Below, piece by piece: positions 1 through 11,733 of a stretch of 64,000 nucleotides of DNA. This stretch comes from Otatea glauca (lineage: Eukaryota; Streptophyta; Magnoliopsida; Poales; Poaceae): the NCBI GenBank assembly GCA_036346275.1, contig CM070719.1, forward strand, positions 34,625,591-34,689,590, given 5' to 3'. The translations under genes and the position numbers were made by a program. The notes beneath the pieces are model-generated. The model was given only the letters and a program-made list of their open reading frames with translations. It made no database searches and was not told the DNA's origin. Positions within the stretch are counted from its first letter, which is position 1; each line of letters begins with the position of its first letter.

Positions 1-405
1 ACCTACTAGACTTAAAGACTGTGAGGGAACTCAACCTAGAGAGAAGAGAGAACAGCTAATCACGCATGATAGCAACCTAAAGCACAAGATAAGAGGTCCA
101 TGGAAGGCATGCCAAAAGTCTAGTGAGTGAACTCAACTCAAGAAAACAAGCCCAAAGACACCCAAAAGAAACACAAAGAAAAGAAAAGCTAAGCTGGAAG
201 AAAACATATAATACATAATATACAAACCAGCTCCCCCTCACGAAAGGTCGTAAGGGCTCACGACTCCAAGCTCACTCCTCAAGGCAACAAATCTGGAGCT
301 ATCCAAAGGCTTGGTGAAGATATCGGCTAACTGAATGTCACTCTCTCGAATCGAAGCGCGATATCTCCCTTCTCCACATGGTCTCTAAGGAAGTGATATC
401 TAATA
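1..405 (-). other. SIRE-1 sequence downstream of RNase H (non-coding)
   Basis: This stretch matches about 27803-28130 of SIRE-2 almost base for base, including an A-rich run around 160-200 on the plus strand. It is the start of the long segment between the end of pol and the 3' LTR. I see no open frame of note in it. Confidence 0.7.
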
Positions 406-1800
406 TCAATGTGCTTGGTCCGGAATGTTGCCTTTGGGTTTTAGCAATGCAAATAGCTGAAGTGTTGTCACGAGAAAAGTGGCACACTCTCTATCTCTAA
501 CCCATAGTCCCGTAAGGTCGATCTCATCAGAGCACTGCCTCTGAGGCTGGCTGCAAACAACATACTCGGCCTCGGTGGTGGACAGCAACCCTGCATCGCT
601 TCCTAGATGACCAAGAAACAAGAGAAGTGCCAATGAATTGGCAAGTGCCGAAGTGCTCTTCCTATCTATCCTCTGACCCGACAAAGTCGGCATCGGAAAA
701 GGCTCTAAGAGATAGACAAGAAGATGAAGAGTACCAAATACCATAATCAGTGGTAGCACGAAGGTACCTGAAGATGCGCTTGACCGCCTGGCGGTGAGAG
801 ACGCGAGGAGAAGCTTGAAATCGAGCGCCGCACACACAAAGAAATGTATGTCCAGCCTCGAAGCGGTGAGGTATAAGAGGGAGCCGATCATGCTCAAAAC
901 TCCTTTTGATCGGCAGCTCACCATCCTCATCGGGCTCGAGGACGTAGTGGTGGCCATAAGAGTCATCACCGGCTTCCCATCGGACATGTCGAGCGCCTCG
1001 GGAGGTCACGGTATATTTGCCTTGATGCAAGAAAGTACCCTCCAGAGTCCGCTTGATTTGGAAGCCAAGAAAGTAGCTCAACTCGCCCATCATACTCATC
1101 TCAAACTCTGTGCTCATCACCTCGTAAAACTGAGACACAAGCGAATGAGACGAGCCACCAAAATGATATCGTCCACATAAATCGGACAAGAAGAAAATAA
1201 GACTCATGGTGTCGATGAGCGAGTTTTGTCTACTATACCCATTTTGAAGTCATGGTGAGAAGATAAGACTTGAGCCTCTCATACCATGCTCTAGGGGCTG
1301 CTTGAGTCCATACAAAGCTTTGGAGAGCTTGTATACATGACTCGAAACTTGGGGTTCTCGAATCTCGGAGGTTGTTTGACATAAACCTCTTCCTCAATAT
1401 AGCCATTGAGGAATGCACTCTTGACATCCATTTGATAGAGCTTGAAACCACGGGATGCAGAGAATGCAAGCGGGATCCTAATAGCCTCTAGTCTAGCTAC
1501 AGGGCAAAAGTCTCCTCAAAGTCAAGACCCTCAACTTTGAGAAAAGCCTGTGCAACTAGCCTAGCCTTGTTGCGAATGACAACCACATCCTCACTCTGCT
1601 TGTTTTGAACACCCACTTGGTCCCAATGACATTATGACGGATGGGGCTCGACAAGCTGCCATACCTTGTTCCTCTCAAAGTTCCCAAGTTCCTCATGCAT
1701 AGCATTAATCCACGATTCATCGGATAATGCATGAGAAACATCCTTCGGCTCAAAGGAGGCAACAAAGGCGAGTGCAGGCAGAATCGGACAAACTGATTTT
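406..1800 (-). pseudogene. SIRE-1 reverse transcriptase and RNase H (broken)
   Basis: The minus strand encodes pieces of a copia RT-RNase H polyprotein in several frames. About 662-1207 carries the segment with FEMSMMGELSYFLGFQ and the FLHQGKYT stretch that follows the RT active site. About 1233-1469 and 1556-1765 carry earlier RT parts (for example WVFKTSRV, from the usual KWVFK..K motif). About 406-700 carries the RNase H part with TEAEYV. SIRE-2 (28038-29650) has the same protein in longer open frames. The many frame changes here, including one at the RT active-site region near 1180, show a dead gene. The product would copy retrotransposon RNA into DNA in virus-like particles. Confidence 0.8.
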
Positions 1801-2587
1801 AAGCGAGTGACCGCTCAAGCAGATCACCAATGATCGATCGGTGGATGAGCTTTCGGATATGACGGGAGGACCGAAGCGAGTGGCCTCTACCTCATGCACG
1901 TAAGAGGTAGGAGCAGAGCCACTCACCAAGGAGAGTCGGAAGGTAAGGGCCGGTCTCCCGAGGTGCGAAATGGAAACAGAGGCACCTCGGTGTAGAGGGA
2001 CTGGATCCGTGGAACACCATCATCTCCATCATCCTCATCTTCTACAAAGATGGTCTCGGAGGGATAAGAAGAGCTCAAACATCGTGTCTAGCTCTGGGCT
2101 AGCCTCATCAAAGGTCACATCACGGTCTCTATGATCCTATGCGCATCAACGCTCCGCACCCTATAGCTACGAGAAGAAGTCGAGTAACCTGAAAGATACC
2201 ATCGAAGAGCGAGACTCAAACTTATCTAGGTTACGGACTTCAAGATAAAACACTTGCAACCGAAAACACGAAAATGAGACACACCGACTTTCGCCCATAC
2301 CTCAACTCATAAGAAGTGCGATGCAAATGTGCTCTCAAAAACACGCGATTAGAAACATGGCAAGCAAGAGCTATAGCCTCACCAAAACTTCATAGAGTCT
2401 CAGACTGCCTATCATCGTCTGGCCATCTCAACCAGTGGTCCTGTTCTTCCTTTCCACTACGCCATTCTGCGAGGCGTAGGGAGAAAAGAACGATGCTCTA
2501 AACCAGACTCCACACAAAATCTCTCAAAGTAGGAATTCTTGAACTCGTGCCATTGTCACTACGTATAGCTCGTAATGCACAGGGAGC
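1801..2587 (-). pseudogene. SIRE-1 integrase C-terminal part and linker to RT (decayed)
   Basis: This stretch aligns by eye with 29650-30370 of SIRE-2 and lies between the integrase start and RT, so by position it is the integrase core/C-terminus and the variable linker. No long frame remains. Short deletions relative to SIRE-2 are scattered through it. Confidence 0.6.
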
Positions 2588-3038
2588 TCAATAGACAACC
2601 TCTTGATCAAACCCTGAAGTGAGAAAAGGTCTCATCCTTGAGGCCATGAAGAACCAAGAGTATCTAGAAAAATCATCAACGATGACAAGAACATACCACT
2701 TCCCTCCTGCTTCGTTGCACTCTAGCCGGACCAACGGTGTCCATATGTAAAAGCTGTCTGGTGCATCACCATCACTACGGTGGATCGGAGGATGAGAAGC
2801 GATAACCATCTTGCCATGTCGGCAAGGAGAGCAAACTAAGTCTTTGACCATATTGAGTTTGGGCAAACCCCGAATGAGATCATGGCTGCTAACTCGGGTC
2901 AAATGATCAAAACCAATGTGACCAAGTCTCCTATGCCAGAAGGAGAGATCACGGGACTCGAAGCAATCAAACATCGAAGAGAGTCTCGGAAAAAGCAGAA
3001 AAATCAGCACGAAAGACTCTCCCAAATCTAGAAATCCC
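2588..3038 (-). pseudogene. SIRE-1 integrase N-terminus (GAG-pre-integrase zinc finger)
   Basis: A 145-residue minus-strand frame carries the copia GAG-pre-integrase pattern: His residues in WHRRLGHIGFDHL and a C-x2-C in LVCSPCRHGK, together an HHCC zinc-binding module. It is followed by the start of the integrase core (KWYVLVIVDDFSRYSW). The frame is lost after about 2588. The homologous N-terminal part is missing from SIRE-2 because of a deletion, so this is the only copy of this domain from this lineage in the window. Confidence 0.75.
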
Positions 3039-3560
3039 TCAAACTAACCCTCCTGATGAATCAAGGATTCTACAGGCATTACTCTTTAAACTTACCTCGA
3101 AAGAGTCATCGATAAGCTGAGAAACAGAGCGGTTGTATTGCGACTTACTTACTAAAGCAACATCTTTAAGAATGAAATTTTGGTTAATGCAGATGGTACC
3201 TTTAGCAATGACTCTACTCAAGATGCATCCCCAAAGTGATTAACTCATCACGGGGACTCGGACAAGGAAGAGAACCAACGAGAATCTCCGGTCATATGAC
3301 GAGAACAACCGAGTCAACAATCCAAACATCGCCCTTCCCCATCCGATTTAACTGATCAAGACACAAGAGAGAAAGATGACTCGATCTTGGGATAGAGTGA
3401 AGACTTAGGAACCCAATCTTGAACCATCGACACCTCAGTACCGACCACGTAAGAAGATTGGACTCGAGTGTCTCTCTGACGCTCAACTCTCACACGATCA
3501 GGAGCAACTCTGGTAGATAATCTAGGAGTCAAAACTGGGTTGGCACGCCGTGGTGCAAAA
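3039..3560 (-). pseudogene. SIRE-1 aspartic protease region (frameshifted at active site)
   Basis: At about 3290-3330 the minus strand reads GDVWIVDS, the lead-in to the copia protease active site (usual form W-I-V-D-S-G). A frame change falls directly after the D-S, so the glycine and the following conserved residues are out of frame. A small open piece at 3039-3221 (ILKDVALVSKSQYN) resembles the region between protease and integrase. The enzyme would cut the gag-pol polyprotein. Confidence 0.65.
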
Positions 3561-4087
3561 GCCGACCATCCCAGTAAGGCTGCCTGGATCTCCTACCGAA
3601 AACACCTCACGCCGCTGATATCTACCTCGATGGGAAAAACGAGGAATATCAAGAAGGCAGCGGAAAGATCGACTACTGAACAGCTCGGGGCTAAAACTCA
3701 AAAACTAGCATGAAAACCGAGTCCTGGATGCTGCCCAAACACAAGCGACTCTCTAACCTGTCTAGAAGCATTGTGTGTCTTAGGAGCACTCAAAGGCTGG
3801 GGATGACCCTGAATACCCCTAAGAGCAGCAACACGCTCACGCCGAGTGATCTTGGTGCGCCTGAAGCAGAAATCTACTAGGTGACCATCCTTCTTACAGA
3901 AGGTGCATGTGTACTTCGCCTTGCTAGAGGCAGAAGCAATAGGAGTAACACCCTTACAGTCGAAGTCCTATGGACAACCCCAGCAGACCTAAACTTGGTG
4001 GTGCTCACTCTGGGAGCTACCACAATCTCACCACTCTTGGAGCCGCACACAATGGTGGGAGGATGCGCCTGAGCGTGCTCCAAGGGA
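3561..4087 (-). pseudogene. SIRE-1 gag C-terminal part with a second CCHC knuckle
   Basis: At 3866-3907 the minus strand encodes a C-x2-C-x4-H-x4-C zinc knuckle (CTFCKKDGHLVDFC). It is separate from the knuckle in the main gag frame about 1.4 kb upstream. Such knuckles bind genomic RNA during packaging. The frame around it is broken: 3877-4083 is open only in another frame. SIRE-2 lacks this segment because of its 30687 deletion. Confidence 0.65.
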
Positions 4088-5948
4088 TCAAATCCTAGAC
4101 CTTGATTGGTCTAGAATAAGATTGAGCTTCTTCTTGCCTCCAACAAACTTCTCGAGAGTGCTCATAAGATACTGGCAATCTCGGAAGAAAGAAGCACAAG
4201 AAGAACAGGGGGAAGGAGAGGAAGAAGAAGAACCAGAAAGAGAAGATCTCTCAGCACGTGCTTTTTGTTCCCTTAGCACGGCTGCCTCAATCTTGAGGGC
4301 CTCACAAGAAACGCAAGGAGCATCTCTAATCCTAAGGGTTTGATCTTTTAACTTCTTCTTAAGCTCGACATGGATTTGATCCACATCATCCTTAACCCCA
4401 ACACACAGCAAGCAACCAGTTTGTGACTTAACTAGTAAATCCTTAGCAAGTTGATCACACTTGACATTCAAAGCATCATTGTCAAGTTTTAGTTGCTTCT
4501 GACCCTCACATGAGTATTGGGTCCTTAGAAGCATGCAATTCAAGTTCATTATTTCTAGCAGAAAGCTTTCTAAGGTGTTCGCTCATGGCATCAATTTCGG
4601 CAAGCAATTTAGGGCAATTAGCACAAGATGGAGTGGAGTGAGCATGAAGAAAACTAGCCTCAACAGGAATAGCATCAATAGAACTAGTGCTAGCATTCTT
4701 CAACCTAAGACCATCAAGTTCAGCAAGCACACTATCATGTATGGTCCTTAGGTTCTCCAACTCCACAAGAATAGCATCACACAAAGAGCAATCTTCAGTG
4801 ACTCGGGAGGGAGAAGATCTAAGTGAAGCTAACTCCCGAGTCAAGGTACCTACTTCCTTCTCAAGCTCCGTACACCTAGCTCTAGTTCTAGCATGAAATT
4901 TTCCTAATTTGCATAAAGCTTCGTTGAGCTGGTCATAGGACGGTACCTCATCCGAGTTGCTGTAGAGCTCGAAGTCGCTGATGTCGTTGGTGTCGGCCAT
5001 GAAGCACATGCCGGAGAAGTCATCGCCGCCCTTCTTCTCTTGCGGATCATCCTCGCCCTCGTCGCTCCATGTCTCCGTGTCGGAGAGGTTGATGTCGTCA
5101 AGCGCGGCGAGGACGCGGTGGAAGAGCTTCTTGTTCTTGGAGAAGTTGTGGTACTTCTTCTCGTGCGCCGGTTCACGAACTGGAGGCTTCTTGTTGCGGT
5201 TCTTGTCGGTGTAGTCGTTCTTGCCCGAACCGCCAACGTCGTTCTTGCCCTTCTCCAGCTTGGGACAGTTCGCCCGAATGTGGTTGGGGCCACCACACTC
5301 GAAGCAGGTGATCATGCCACCTCTCTTCCTCTCTCTCACCCTCTTGTATGCATGAGAAAACTTGCGAGCGAGAAGAGCAAGCTCATTTTCTGGAAATTTT
5401 TTCAGTTGGTCATCACTTAGCTCGCAAAGGGCGGAAAGAGAGAAACCAATAGAAGGATCAGAAGAAGAAGATCCAATGGGATCGGTGACCAAAGCCATCG
5501 ACTGAGATTTCATCTTCCGAGAGACGACATCGATCTCATGAGTCTTGAGGCGGGAATAAAGCCCGTCAAGAGTCAGAGTCGATAAGTCGGTGGTGTCCTT
5601 GATGGTGGTCACCTTCATCTCCCAAACCCGAAGGTCGAGTGCGGTCAAGAAATGCCGAGCATTGTCCGAGTCAGGGTATATGCAACCAACTGCTCGGAGG
5701 TCGCTAAAAATCTTTGTAAACCGACCAAAACACTCGTCGAGACTCTCACGAGCGCGTTGATCAAACTTGTTGTACTCGCGCTTGAACTGGTCCTGCCTCA
5801 CAGTCTTGATTTGAGTAGAGCCCTCATGGTAAGCATCGAGGGTTACCCAAATCTCGTGAGCGGACGAAGGTGAAAATCCAATCATACTCACATGGCTAAG
5901 ACCACTGTATGAGAATGTTCCTTGCCTTAGCATTCGCCTCAACGTCAA
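4088..5948 (-). pseudogene. SIRE-1 gag (480-residue open part plus shifted C-terminal coiled coil)
   Basis: The largest SIRE-1 frame, 4506-5948, encodes 480 residues. It contains a gag core (roughly residues 35-145), a CCHC zinc knuckle at residues 215-228 (Cys215, Cys218, His223, Cys228), a basic stretch, an acidic patch (residues 285-312) and a long leucine/glutamate-rich coiled coil from about residue 340 to 470. A frame change near 4510 moves the remainder into 4088-4549, which continues the coiled-coil and serine-rich character. The methionine at 5948 is not the native start: homology with SIRE-2 continues upstream to an initiation site that here reads ATA (6108-6110). Gag forms the particle shell around the RNA. 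The open core suggests fairly recent decay, but the start is lost. Confidence 0.8.
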
Positions 5949-6110
5949 CCATATTGATGGCGTGACATTTTCATCGTGGGAACCTCATACGGAGTTTCAC
6001 CTTCGCCATATCGTAGCCAGGCGTGATGTATGACTCCATCCGGGACTTCCAAAAGGAAAATCAACTACATTAAAGATGGGAGGCTTGGTGGAATATTTGT
6101 CCGTCGCTAT
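5949..6110 (-). pseudogene. SIRE-1 gag N-terminal remnant, start codon lost
   Basis: This aligns with the first part of SIRE-2 gag (40453-40731), whose protein begins MATDKYSTKPPIFNG. In SIRE-1 the corresponding start codon at 6108-6110 reads ATA, and frame changes separate it from the long gag frame. Confidence 0.7.
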
Positions 6111-6149
6111 GGCTCTTAAGACCGGTTAAGATCTAGAAAGAACAGAACC

Positions 6150-6162
6150 GGCTCTGATACCA
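6150..6162 (-). other. SIRE-1 primer-binding site (initiator tRNA-Met type)
   Basis: The minus strand reads TGGTATCAGAGCC, complementary to the 3' end of plant initiator methionine tRNA, two bases inside the LTR edge. It primes minus-strand DNA synthesis. Confidence 0.9.
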
Positions 6163-6164
6163 AT

Positions 6165-7802
6165 TGAAGGACCGAGATGGCGAACAGAGGGAGGGTGAAT
6201 GGTCGCAAATAAAAATTCCCTCAAAATACTCCAACAAAAACCTCGACAAGATCGCTCAAAGGAAATTGTGAAAAACCCGAAAAACTAGACAACTATGTGT
6301 ACCCCAAGCTTGCATGGATAAGTACCATAAAATATGTGGGGATTTTTGAGTCATAATATTGGTTGTCTAGTGTCTAAGATAAAGAGGAATCAATTCAAAC
6401 TCTTTCTTTTAGAAAGGACATCAATTCAAATCACAAAAGTCACTTTCAGAAAAGCAAAAGCAGAATTTCCAGAACTTGTCCTCAATTTGCACAGGAGGTT
6501 GGTGGGTTTCTGCAGCTCACAAAATTCTGAAAATTTGTCTCCCTATGAGCATTAGAGTCATGAAGAACTCCACCAAATTTCTCCTCAAAAAGCCTTACAA
6601 AAAAAACAGGCAAAATCTAAGAATACAGTATGCTCAAGAACTTCGAGCAGAAAGTTTGGGGCTCGGTTTTCACCTCATGGCGCCCAAACGCTGAAACAAG
6701 TGAACACCAAAATTTTTCTGCTGGTGTATATCGGAGACGCGCACCTCCTTCAACAAGAATCACTCAAAAAGGATTTTTCTAGATTTTAACAAAAATCAAA
6801 CACTGACTGCTGCGCGAAGAATAAGTTCTGAACAAAGTTGGAACTTGAAAGAAAAGATGTTCTCTACTCAATCCAAGAGTGCAAACGAGATGTAAAACCA
6901 TATGAACACACTCAAAACATCCAAGATCAGCAGCATTTAGAAGGAGGGGAGGCAAATCCAAATTACTTGAAAGTAAATTGCGGGAATGTAATTGCGGGAA
7001 AGTAAATGCTAAATTTAAATTGCGTAAAGTAAAGACATAATGTAAATGCGCAAAATAAATTCAGGGGTGGATGGATAAAACTTTCATTTCTGGAAGGGGG
7101 GTTACAAAGCCTCACATTCTTGTGGGCAAAGCTCAAATGAGCATCAAAACCTCAACACCTTCAAGGAAGGAGGCTACCCTCCACCCCTATTTGTACTACT
7201 CTTGGGCCACCTACCACCCTTGGATGAGTCCCTCAACCCTAGAGCACTCATCTAAGGGCTAGGATTAACCCACACACACAGCCATGCAAGGGCTAACCCA
7301 AAACCCACACACATACCGTGTTTTCTTGCACGGTTTTCAAAGCATACTACCTAGACCCGCTAACCTATCAACTAGACCTCAATCTGACGGCCCTCATTGA
7401 TCCACGCGGCATCTAGCTAGCATCAACTCCTTTCCTTGTTTTCTTGACTTGCCCGGACTCCGTCTCCGATCATCTTCCGGCGATCTCCCAACCGTCTGGA
7501 CCTCCGACGCTCCTTGCCTAGTCCCGGTCATCCTTCACCTCACCATGACCTAGCACCGTCGCCCTGCAACCATCAAAGACAAGGAAACTCCTCACATAGC
7601 AATGCCCACAAAGATGTGCAATAAAACCATCCAACTCATCACTACCGCGTCCATACGACCGGTACTGCCACTCCTAGCAGAGACAACTCAAATTGCTTCA
7701 TTTTGAAAATCAATCCAAATCAAACTCATACTTGAGCACACCTTGCTCAAATAAAGTCAAATACTCATCGCAAACATGGATGGACCTCCACATGGTCCTT
7801 CA
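6165..7802 (-). repeat. SIRE-1 5' LTR (1638 bp)
   Basis: On the plus strand it begins TGAAGGACCGAGATGGCG and ends TGGTCCTTCA, with TG...CA ends and short inverted termini. It matches the SIRE-2 5' LTR (40787-42430) along its whole length. The right end abuts COP-D LTR sequence. The TATA-like site seen in SIRE-2 (41817-41824) is degenerate here (TATTTGTA near 7190). Confidence 0.88.
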
Positions 7803-7921
7803 AATGGGGTGCCATATTTATAGCAGAAGCCAGCAAGAGATAGATTTGGATTTGCCCACAACGAGATGGAATCCTAACATATTTGAACAACTAGGACCCA
7901 GAGTCCTATCATATCTCAACA
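7803..7921 (-). repeat. COP-D 3' LTR remnant
   Basis: The minus strand starts TGTTGAGATATGATAGGA directly after a polypurine tract, the expected start of a 3' LTR. Only 119 bases remain before the SIRE-1 junction. Confidence 0.7.
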
Positions 7922-7933
7922 CTCTCCCTTGGG
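7922..7933 (-). other. COP-D polypurine tract
   Basis: The minus strand reads CCCAAGGGAGAG, immediately upstream of the TGTTGAG LTR start. It primes plus-strand synthesis. Confidence 0.65.
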
Positions 7934-8122
7934 AGAATACCACATAATGCACATATCTCATCAAAAACTCCTCCTAAAAACCTAATGGAAAAAATATGGA
8001 GAAAAGAGTACATTGCACTCGTACTTTATGTTACACCAGTTGCCTCATTAAAAACCTTCATGTGAGAAAACTTTAGAAAAACTCACTAAGGAAAAAAGAG
8101 TGCAACTTATAATCTTCTGGAT

Positions 8123-9432
8123 TTAAAGTAAGGTCTTTAGGATCATGCTAAGTATCATGGTTTGGTGATTTACTCCCCCTTGAACTCTGTATATATCTCT
8201 AAGTCGTCTCATTCCAATGCCATGGACACATCTTTGAAAACTATATTTTGGCAAAGACTTAGTGAATAAATCTGCTAGATTTTCACATAACTTAGTTTGC
8301 AATATCTTTACCTTACCATTCTTCTGGAGTTCGTGAGGATAAAAAAGTTTAGGGGCAATATGTTTCGTTATATTGTTTTTAACATAATCCATTTGCATTT
8401 GTGCAACACAAGCAGCATTATCTTCATAAATAATCATACGTCTCAGCCAAACACACTCATGTAAGGCTTCAATGAAGCTATAATCTCTGAGTGGTTGCTA
8501 GAATTAGCTACCAAGGTTTGATTAAAAGATCGCCAAGAAATAGTTGTACCACCATAGAGAAACACAAACCAGTATGAGATTTGGCACTATGGGGATCAGA
8601 CATATAGCCAACATCCGTATATCCCACCATGGTCAAGCCTTAGTCCTTTCAATAAAATAATTCAAGATCTTATGTACTTTAGAGGTATCTGAGTAAAGTC
8701 TTGACACTAGCTCAATGTTTTCTTGTTGGAACTGCACTGTGTCTTTCTAGCAAATTTATTGTAAATGCAATATCACACCTTGTGCAATTCACAAGATACA
8801 TAAGTGCTCTAATGGCGCTTAAGTATGGGACTTCAGGTCCTAAGACTTTTTCATTTTCCATCCTCGGTTTGAAAGGGTCTTTATCCACTTCAAGGGATCT
8901 TACTACCATGGGAGTCTTCAAAGGATGAGATTTATCCATATATAAATTTTTCAATACCTTCTTGGTATAGGTAGTGTATAAATTTCTTCTGGAAATACTC
9001 TAGGTGCAAGCCTAGGCAATGTTTGGTTTTACCAAATCTTTCGTCTCAAACTCCGTCATAAAGTAATAACTTGCTCCCTTTATCTACTCTGTGTTTTTTA
9101 TGATATTTTGATCATGAACATAAACTGAGATGATACAAAATCTATTTTGGGATTTTTTTTATGAACACATAGGGACAATCAATTAGAGTACCTTCTTCAG
9201 GAGGAACTCACTAAGTTAGTTGTACTACATGTTGCGATCTCTGTAATTTGACGCTATACATGTTGCGATTACTTTTATTAGGATCTGCAATTTTAACTCC
9301 TTTAGAGACTCTCACATAAATATCCATATCTAGTGACCCATATAAATATGCGGTCACTACATCCATCAACTGCATTGATAAGTTTAAGCTAACTGCCATT
9401 AATATCAAGTATCGAAATTTTATTCTATTCAT
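8123..9432 (-). pseudogene. COP-D RNase H and reverse transcriptase C-terminal half
   Basis: The frame 8123-8437 carries a copia RNase H C-terminus (IIYEDNAACVAQ, then TKHIAPKLFY and NLADLFTKSLP). The frame 8712-8954 carries the segment between RT and RNase H (VPYLSAIRALMYLVNCTRCDIAF). The frame 9211-9432 carries RT palm sequence around QLMDVVTAYLYGSLDMDIY, where the aspartate of MDV-x-TA-(F/Y)-L is one of the RT catalytic residues. The frames are separated by stops and shifts. An RNase H and an RT from one polyprotein are therefore recognisable but dead. Confidence 0.75.
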
Positions 9433-10411
9433 TACAGGAGAGTAAATTCCATCGTAATGGATGCGGGGTCTCTAGATGAAGCCTTGTACTACAAGCCTCG
9501 CTTTATATCTCACTACTTGGTTGTTTTCATTTCTCTTTTGGATGAAAACCCAGTTTGATCATATAGGGACCACTTTAAGAGGTATTTGATCAACATAACT
9601 AACTACTTTCCTCTTATTAAGTGAGCGTAATTCCACCTCAAATGCTTCTTTCTATTTGACCCAATCTGAGTGTTTCTGGCACCCTGCCATTGACTTTGAT
9701 TCTAGATCTGGATAAATCAATTTTGAGGCAAAATATATGTCGACAATTATATCTTTCTCTTATACAACTCTCCTGAATCACTTTAGGGATATCAATTCAA
9801 TAATTTCTTCCAGGTCCTCGTGTTTTCCTACATCGATGGAATCTAGGCATTCCAACTTCCCAACATCAAATTATGCGTGTAAATATTTACTAGGGTTGTC
9901 ATCTTCAGGATGGATCACATCAGAGATGCGGTTACCATCTTCAAGATGGCTTATTTCATAGATTTTCTCAACATCGGGTTGAACTTCTATTGTCATGGGT
10001 AGTAGTGTTCTCACTTGTTCAGTTCTCTATTTCTACAGATATCTCCATGAAATTGAGTCCCGTACACCTAGAGACCTCCCCCTCTTCTTATTATCAGGGG
10101 TAAGAGTGGGTTCAATATCCTTCTAGGGTATTTTTACTCTTTCAGGTGCGTTTACTACAGGTATATGAGATTTTATCACTCCTTTATGATCAATGAAGGC
10201 ATCTGACATATTATTAGCTATTTGTTGCAGACTTATTATCCTCCTAACTTCAAGTTCAAATTCTTTAGTGTATGGGTCTAATGACTGAATGTCAGTAACA
10301 TTCCAAACTATGTCCCTGCATTCTTTAGTGTCGTACTAAAATTCCTCCCGTAGTGCTAGGAAACTGTCTTTATCAAAAATACAATCAGCGTACCGAGTCG
10401 TATATAGGTCC
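9433..10411 (-). pseudogene. COP-D RT N-terminal part and upstream linker (decayed)
   Basis: By order this precedes the RT palm. Around 9440-9680 the minus strand still shows degraded RT N-terminal motifs in mixed frames. From about 9700 to 10411 I see only low-complexity linker-like sequence with no sustained frame. The last five bases, CTTGG at 10412-10416, would be the left target duplication of ANG-B. Confidence 0.5.
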
Positions 10412-10416
10412 CTTGG

Positions 10417-11733
10417 TATTGAGGAATGGGTAGGCTACTCTAGCATATAATCAAAATTTTCTACCGCATAACCACTGAACCACTGTAAGTTATAGATCAC
10501 AGAATTACCACAAGGCGCGTAGACCCATAGCGAAAGTAGAGTCGATGTAGCGCGTTGGTGTAGATGTAGTCGTACTAACCTCGCACATCCTCCAACAACT
10601 TCTTGTGACCATTCCAGGTTGCGGATCATCCTAGTGTTGAAGCTTCACTGCAACGCATTCAAGGTACCCACACGTACGGGGCAGAAACACCACGCACTGG
10701 AGTGCTAGCGCCGGCTGCGTAGTTCTGGGCGGAGGAGGGGTGGCGTCTGGGGTTTCGAGAATTCTGAATCCCTACTGTGTCTCTTAACTCTAAAGCCAGC
10801 ACTCCCTCCCTGTAACTAGACGCCCCATAATAAGCTCTACATTAGAGGCACATTACGAACTTAAAACCCATCAGAATTAGGATCACCATCCGAATTAAGT
10901 CCCAACCCTTTAAGCGTGAGACCCTATAGGTTCACGTATACCTAGACATGGCCCGGGTACTCTTACTCAACCATTAATCGGTAGCGTTCCCTAGCAAGAT
11001 GTGCCAACTCCCGAATATATGTAAAGATCAAATCTGACGAACCTAAACAATGCTTAGTTATATGCATTTTCCATTGCCTCATGATATCGGTCAAACTCAA
11101 GGTGAGTTCATGCCATCCTTGTTTAGATAGCTCGACCACTCTTTCTTGATCACGTGACTCAAAATCCCTAACTACGGCTTACACTTTAACCACGAGTAGC
11201 ATGGCCATGCATTTCTGAAATCCGGCCACTCGAGAGGCCTAGAGATATCTCTCCCATTGAATGGAGGGGCAAATCCTATCTTGATCGACCATGCTTCGCA
11301 GCATGCTTTATGAGAAACCCAAAAGCCACCTTTATAACTACCTAGGTCTAAGGATATAGCATACACATTGTATATGAGACCAACTGATGACAAGAAGATT
11401 ACAACGTTCTTGCAGGGTCTCAAGGTGGGTCAATCCAAATCCATGTTCTATAACATGTGCCCATATTATTGGTTTGACATCTCTATATCTATGACCCGTG
11501 AAACATGGTCATCAACCAATACATATGCTAGTCTATTCATATGTGTCCTCATATGTTTATCAACTAGGGATCACTTTAGAATAATCATCACAAAGTCATA
11601 TATAGAGTTTCACAAACAAGTCAAATACTTGCTAATAAATAATAATAACAATATTCAAGGAACAAAATAATTAATCATGAACATAAGGAAATATAATCAT
11701 CTCTATGATTGCCTCTGGGGCACATCTCCAATA
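10417..11733 (-). repeat. ANG-B 3' LTR (1317 bp)
   Basis: The plus strand starts TATTGAGGAATGGGTAGG, aligning with the X-copy LTR at 52625 (TGTTGAGGAACG). It ends near 11733 next to a polypurine tract (minus AAGTGGGAGAC). Both terminal dinucleotides have decayed (TA...TA instead of TG...CA). By eye the similarity to the 52625-53410 LTR is only around 85%, so this is an old insertion. Confidence 0.75.

Larger units (their letters stand above)
1..7802 (-). mobile_element. SIRE-1: SIRE/Maximus-type Ty1/copia retrotransposon, 3' end off-window
   Basis: Read on the minus strand this is 5' LTR (7802-6165), primer-binding site, gag, protease, integrase, RT and RNase H, then the start of the 3' non-coding part at the left edge. 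The order protease-integrase-RT-RNase H is the Ty1/copia order. The RT/RNase H resembles the SIRE/Maximus (Opie-like) lineage, and the large gag with coiled coils fits that lineage. The left edge corresponds to about 27803 in SIRE-2, so the 3' LTR should lie roughly 2.4 kb outside the window. The 5' LTR abuts LTR sequence of COP-D at 7803, so this element landed in an older copia. The target duplication cannot be checked because the other end is missing. Coding frames are broken many times. Confidence 0.85.
7803..10411 (-). mobile_element. COP-D: older Ty1/copia element, truncated on both sides
   Basis: Read on the minus strand, this fragment holds RT, RNase H, a polypurine tract and the first 119 bases of a 3' LTR. 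The LTR is cut by SIRE-1 at 7803. The upstream half (gag, protease, integrase) is cut off at 10411 by the 3' LTR of ANG-B and should lie beyond the right edge. Its RNase H and RT differ clearly from those of the SIRE and Angela elements, so it is another copia lineage that I cannot name with confidence. It is the outermost host of everything to its right. Confidence 0.75.

Noticed and set aside
4904..5420. Long frames opposite or shifted to SIRE-1 gag (and the matching ones at 39527-40039)
   Set aside because: They are shadows of the gag frame. The shifted products are Arg/Thr-rich and meaningless, while the gag frame has a zinc knuckle and coiled coil.
10412..10416. CTTGG as the left target duplication of ANG-B
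   Set aside because: Not rejected as false, but not counted as evidence, because the right end of ANG-B is outside the window and cannot be compared.
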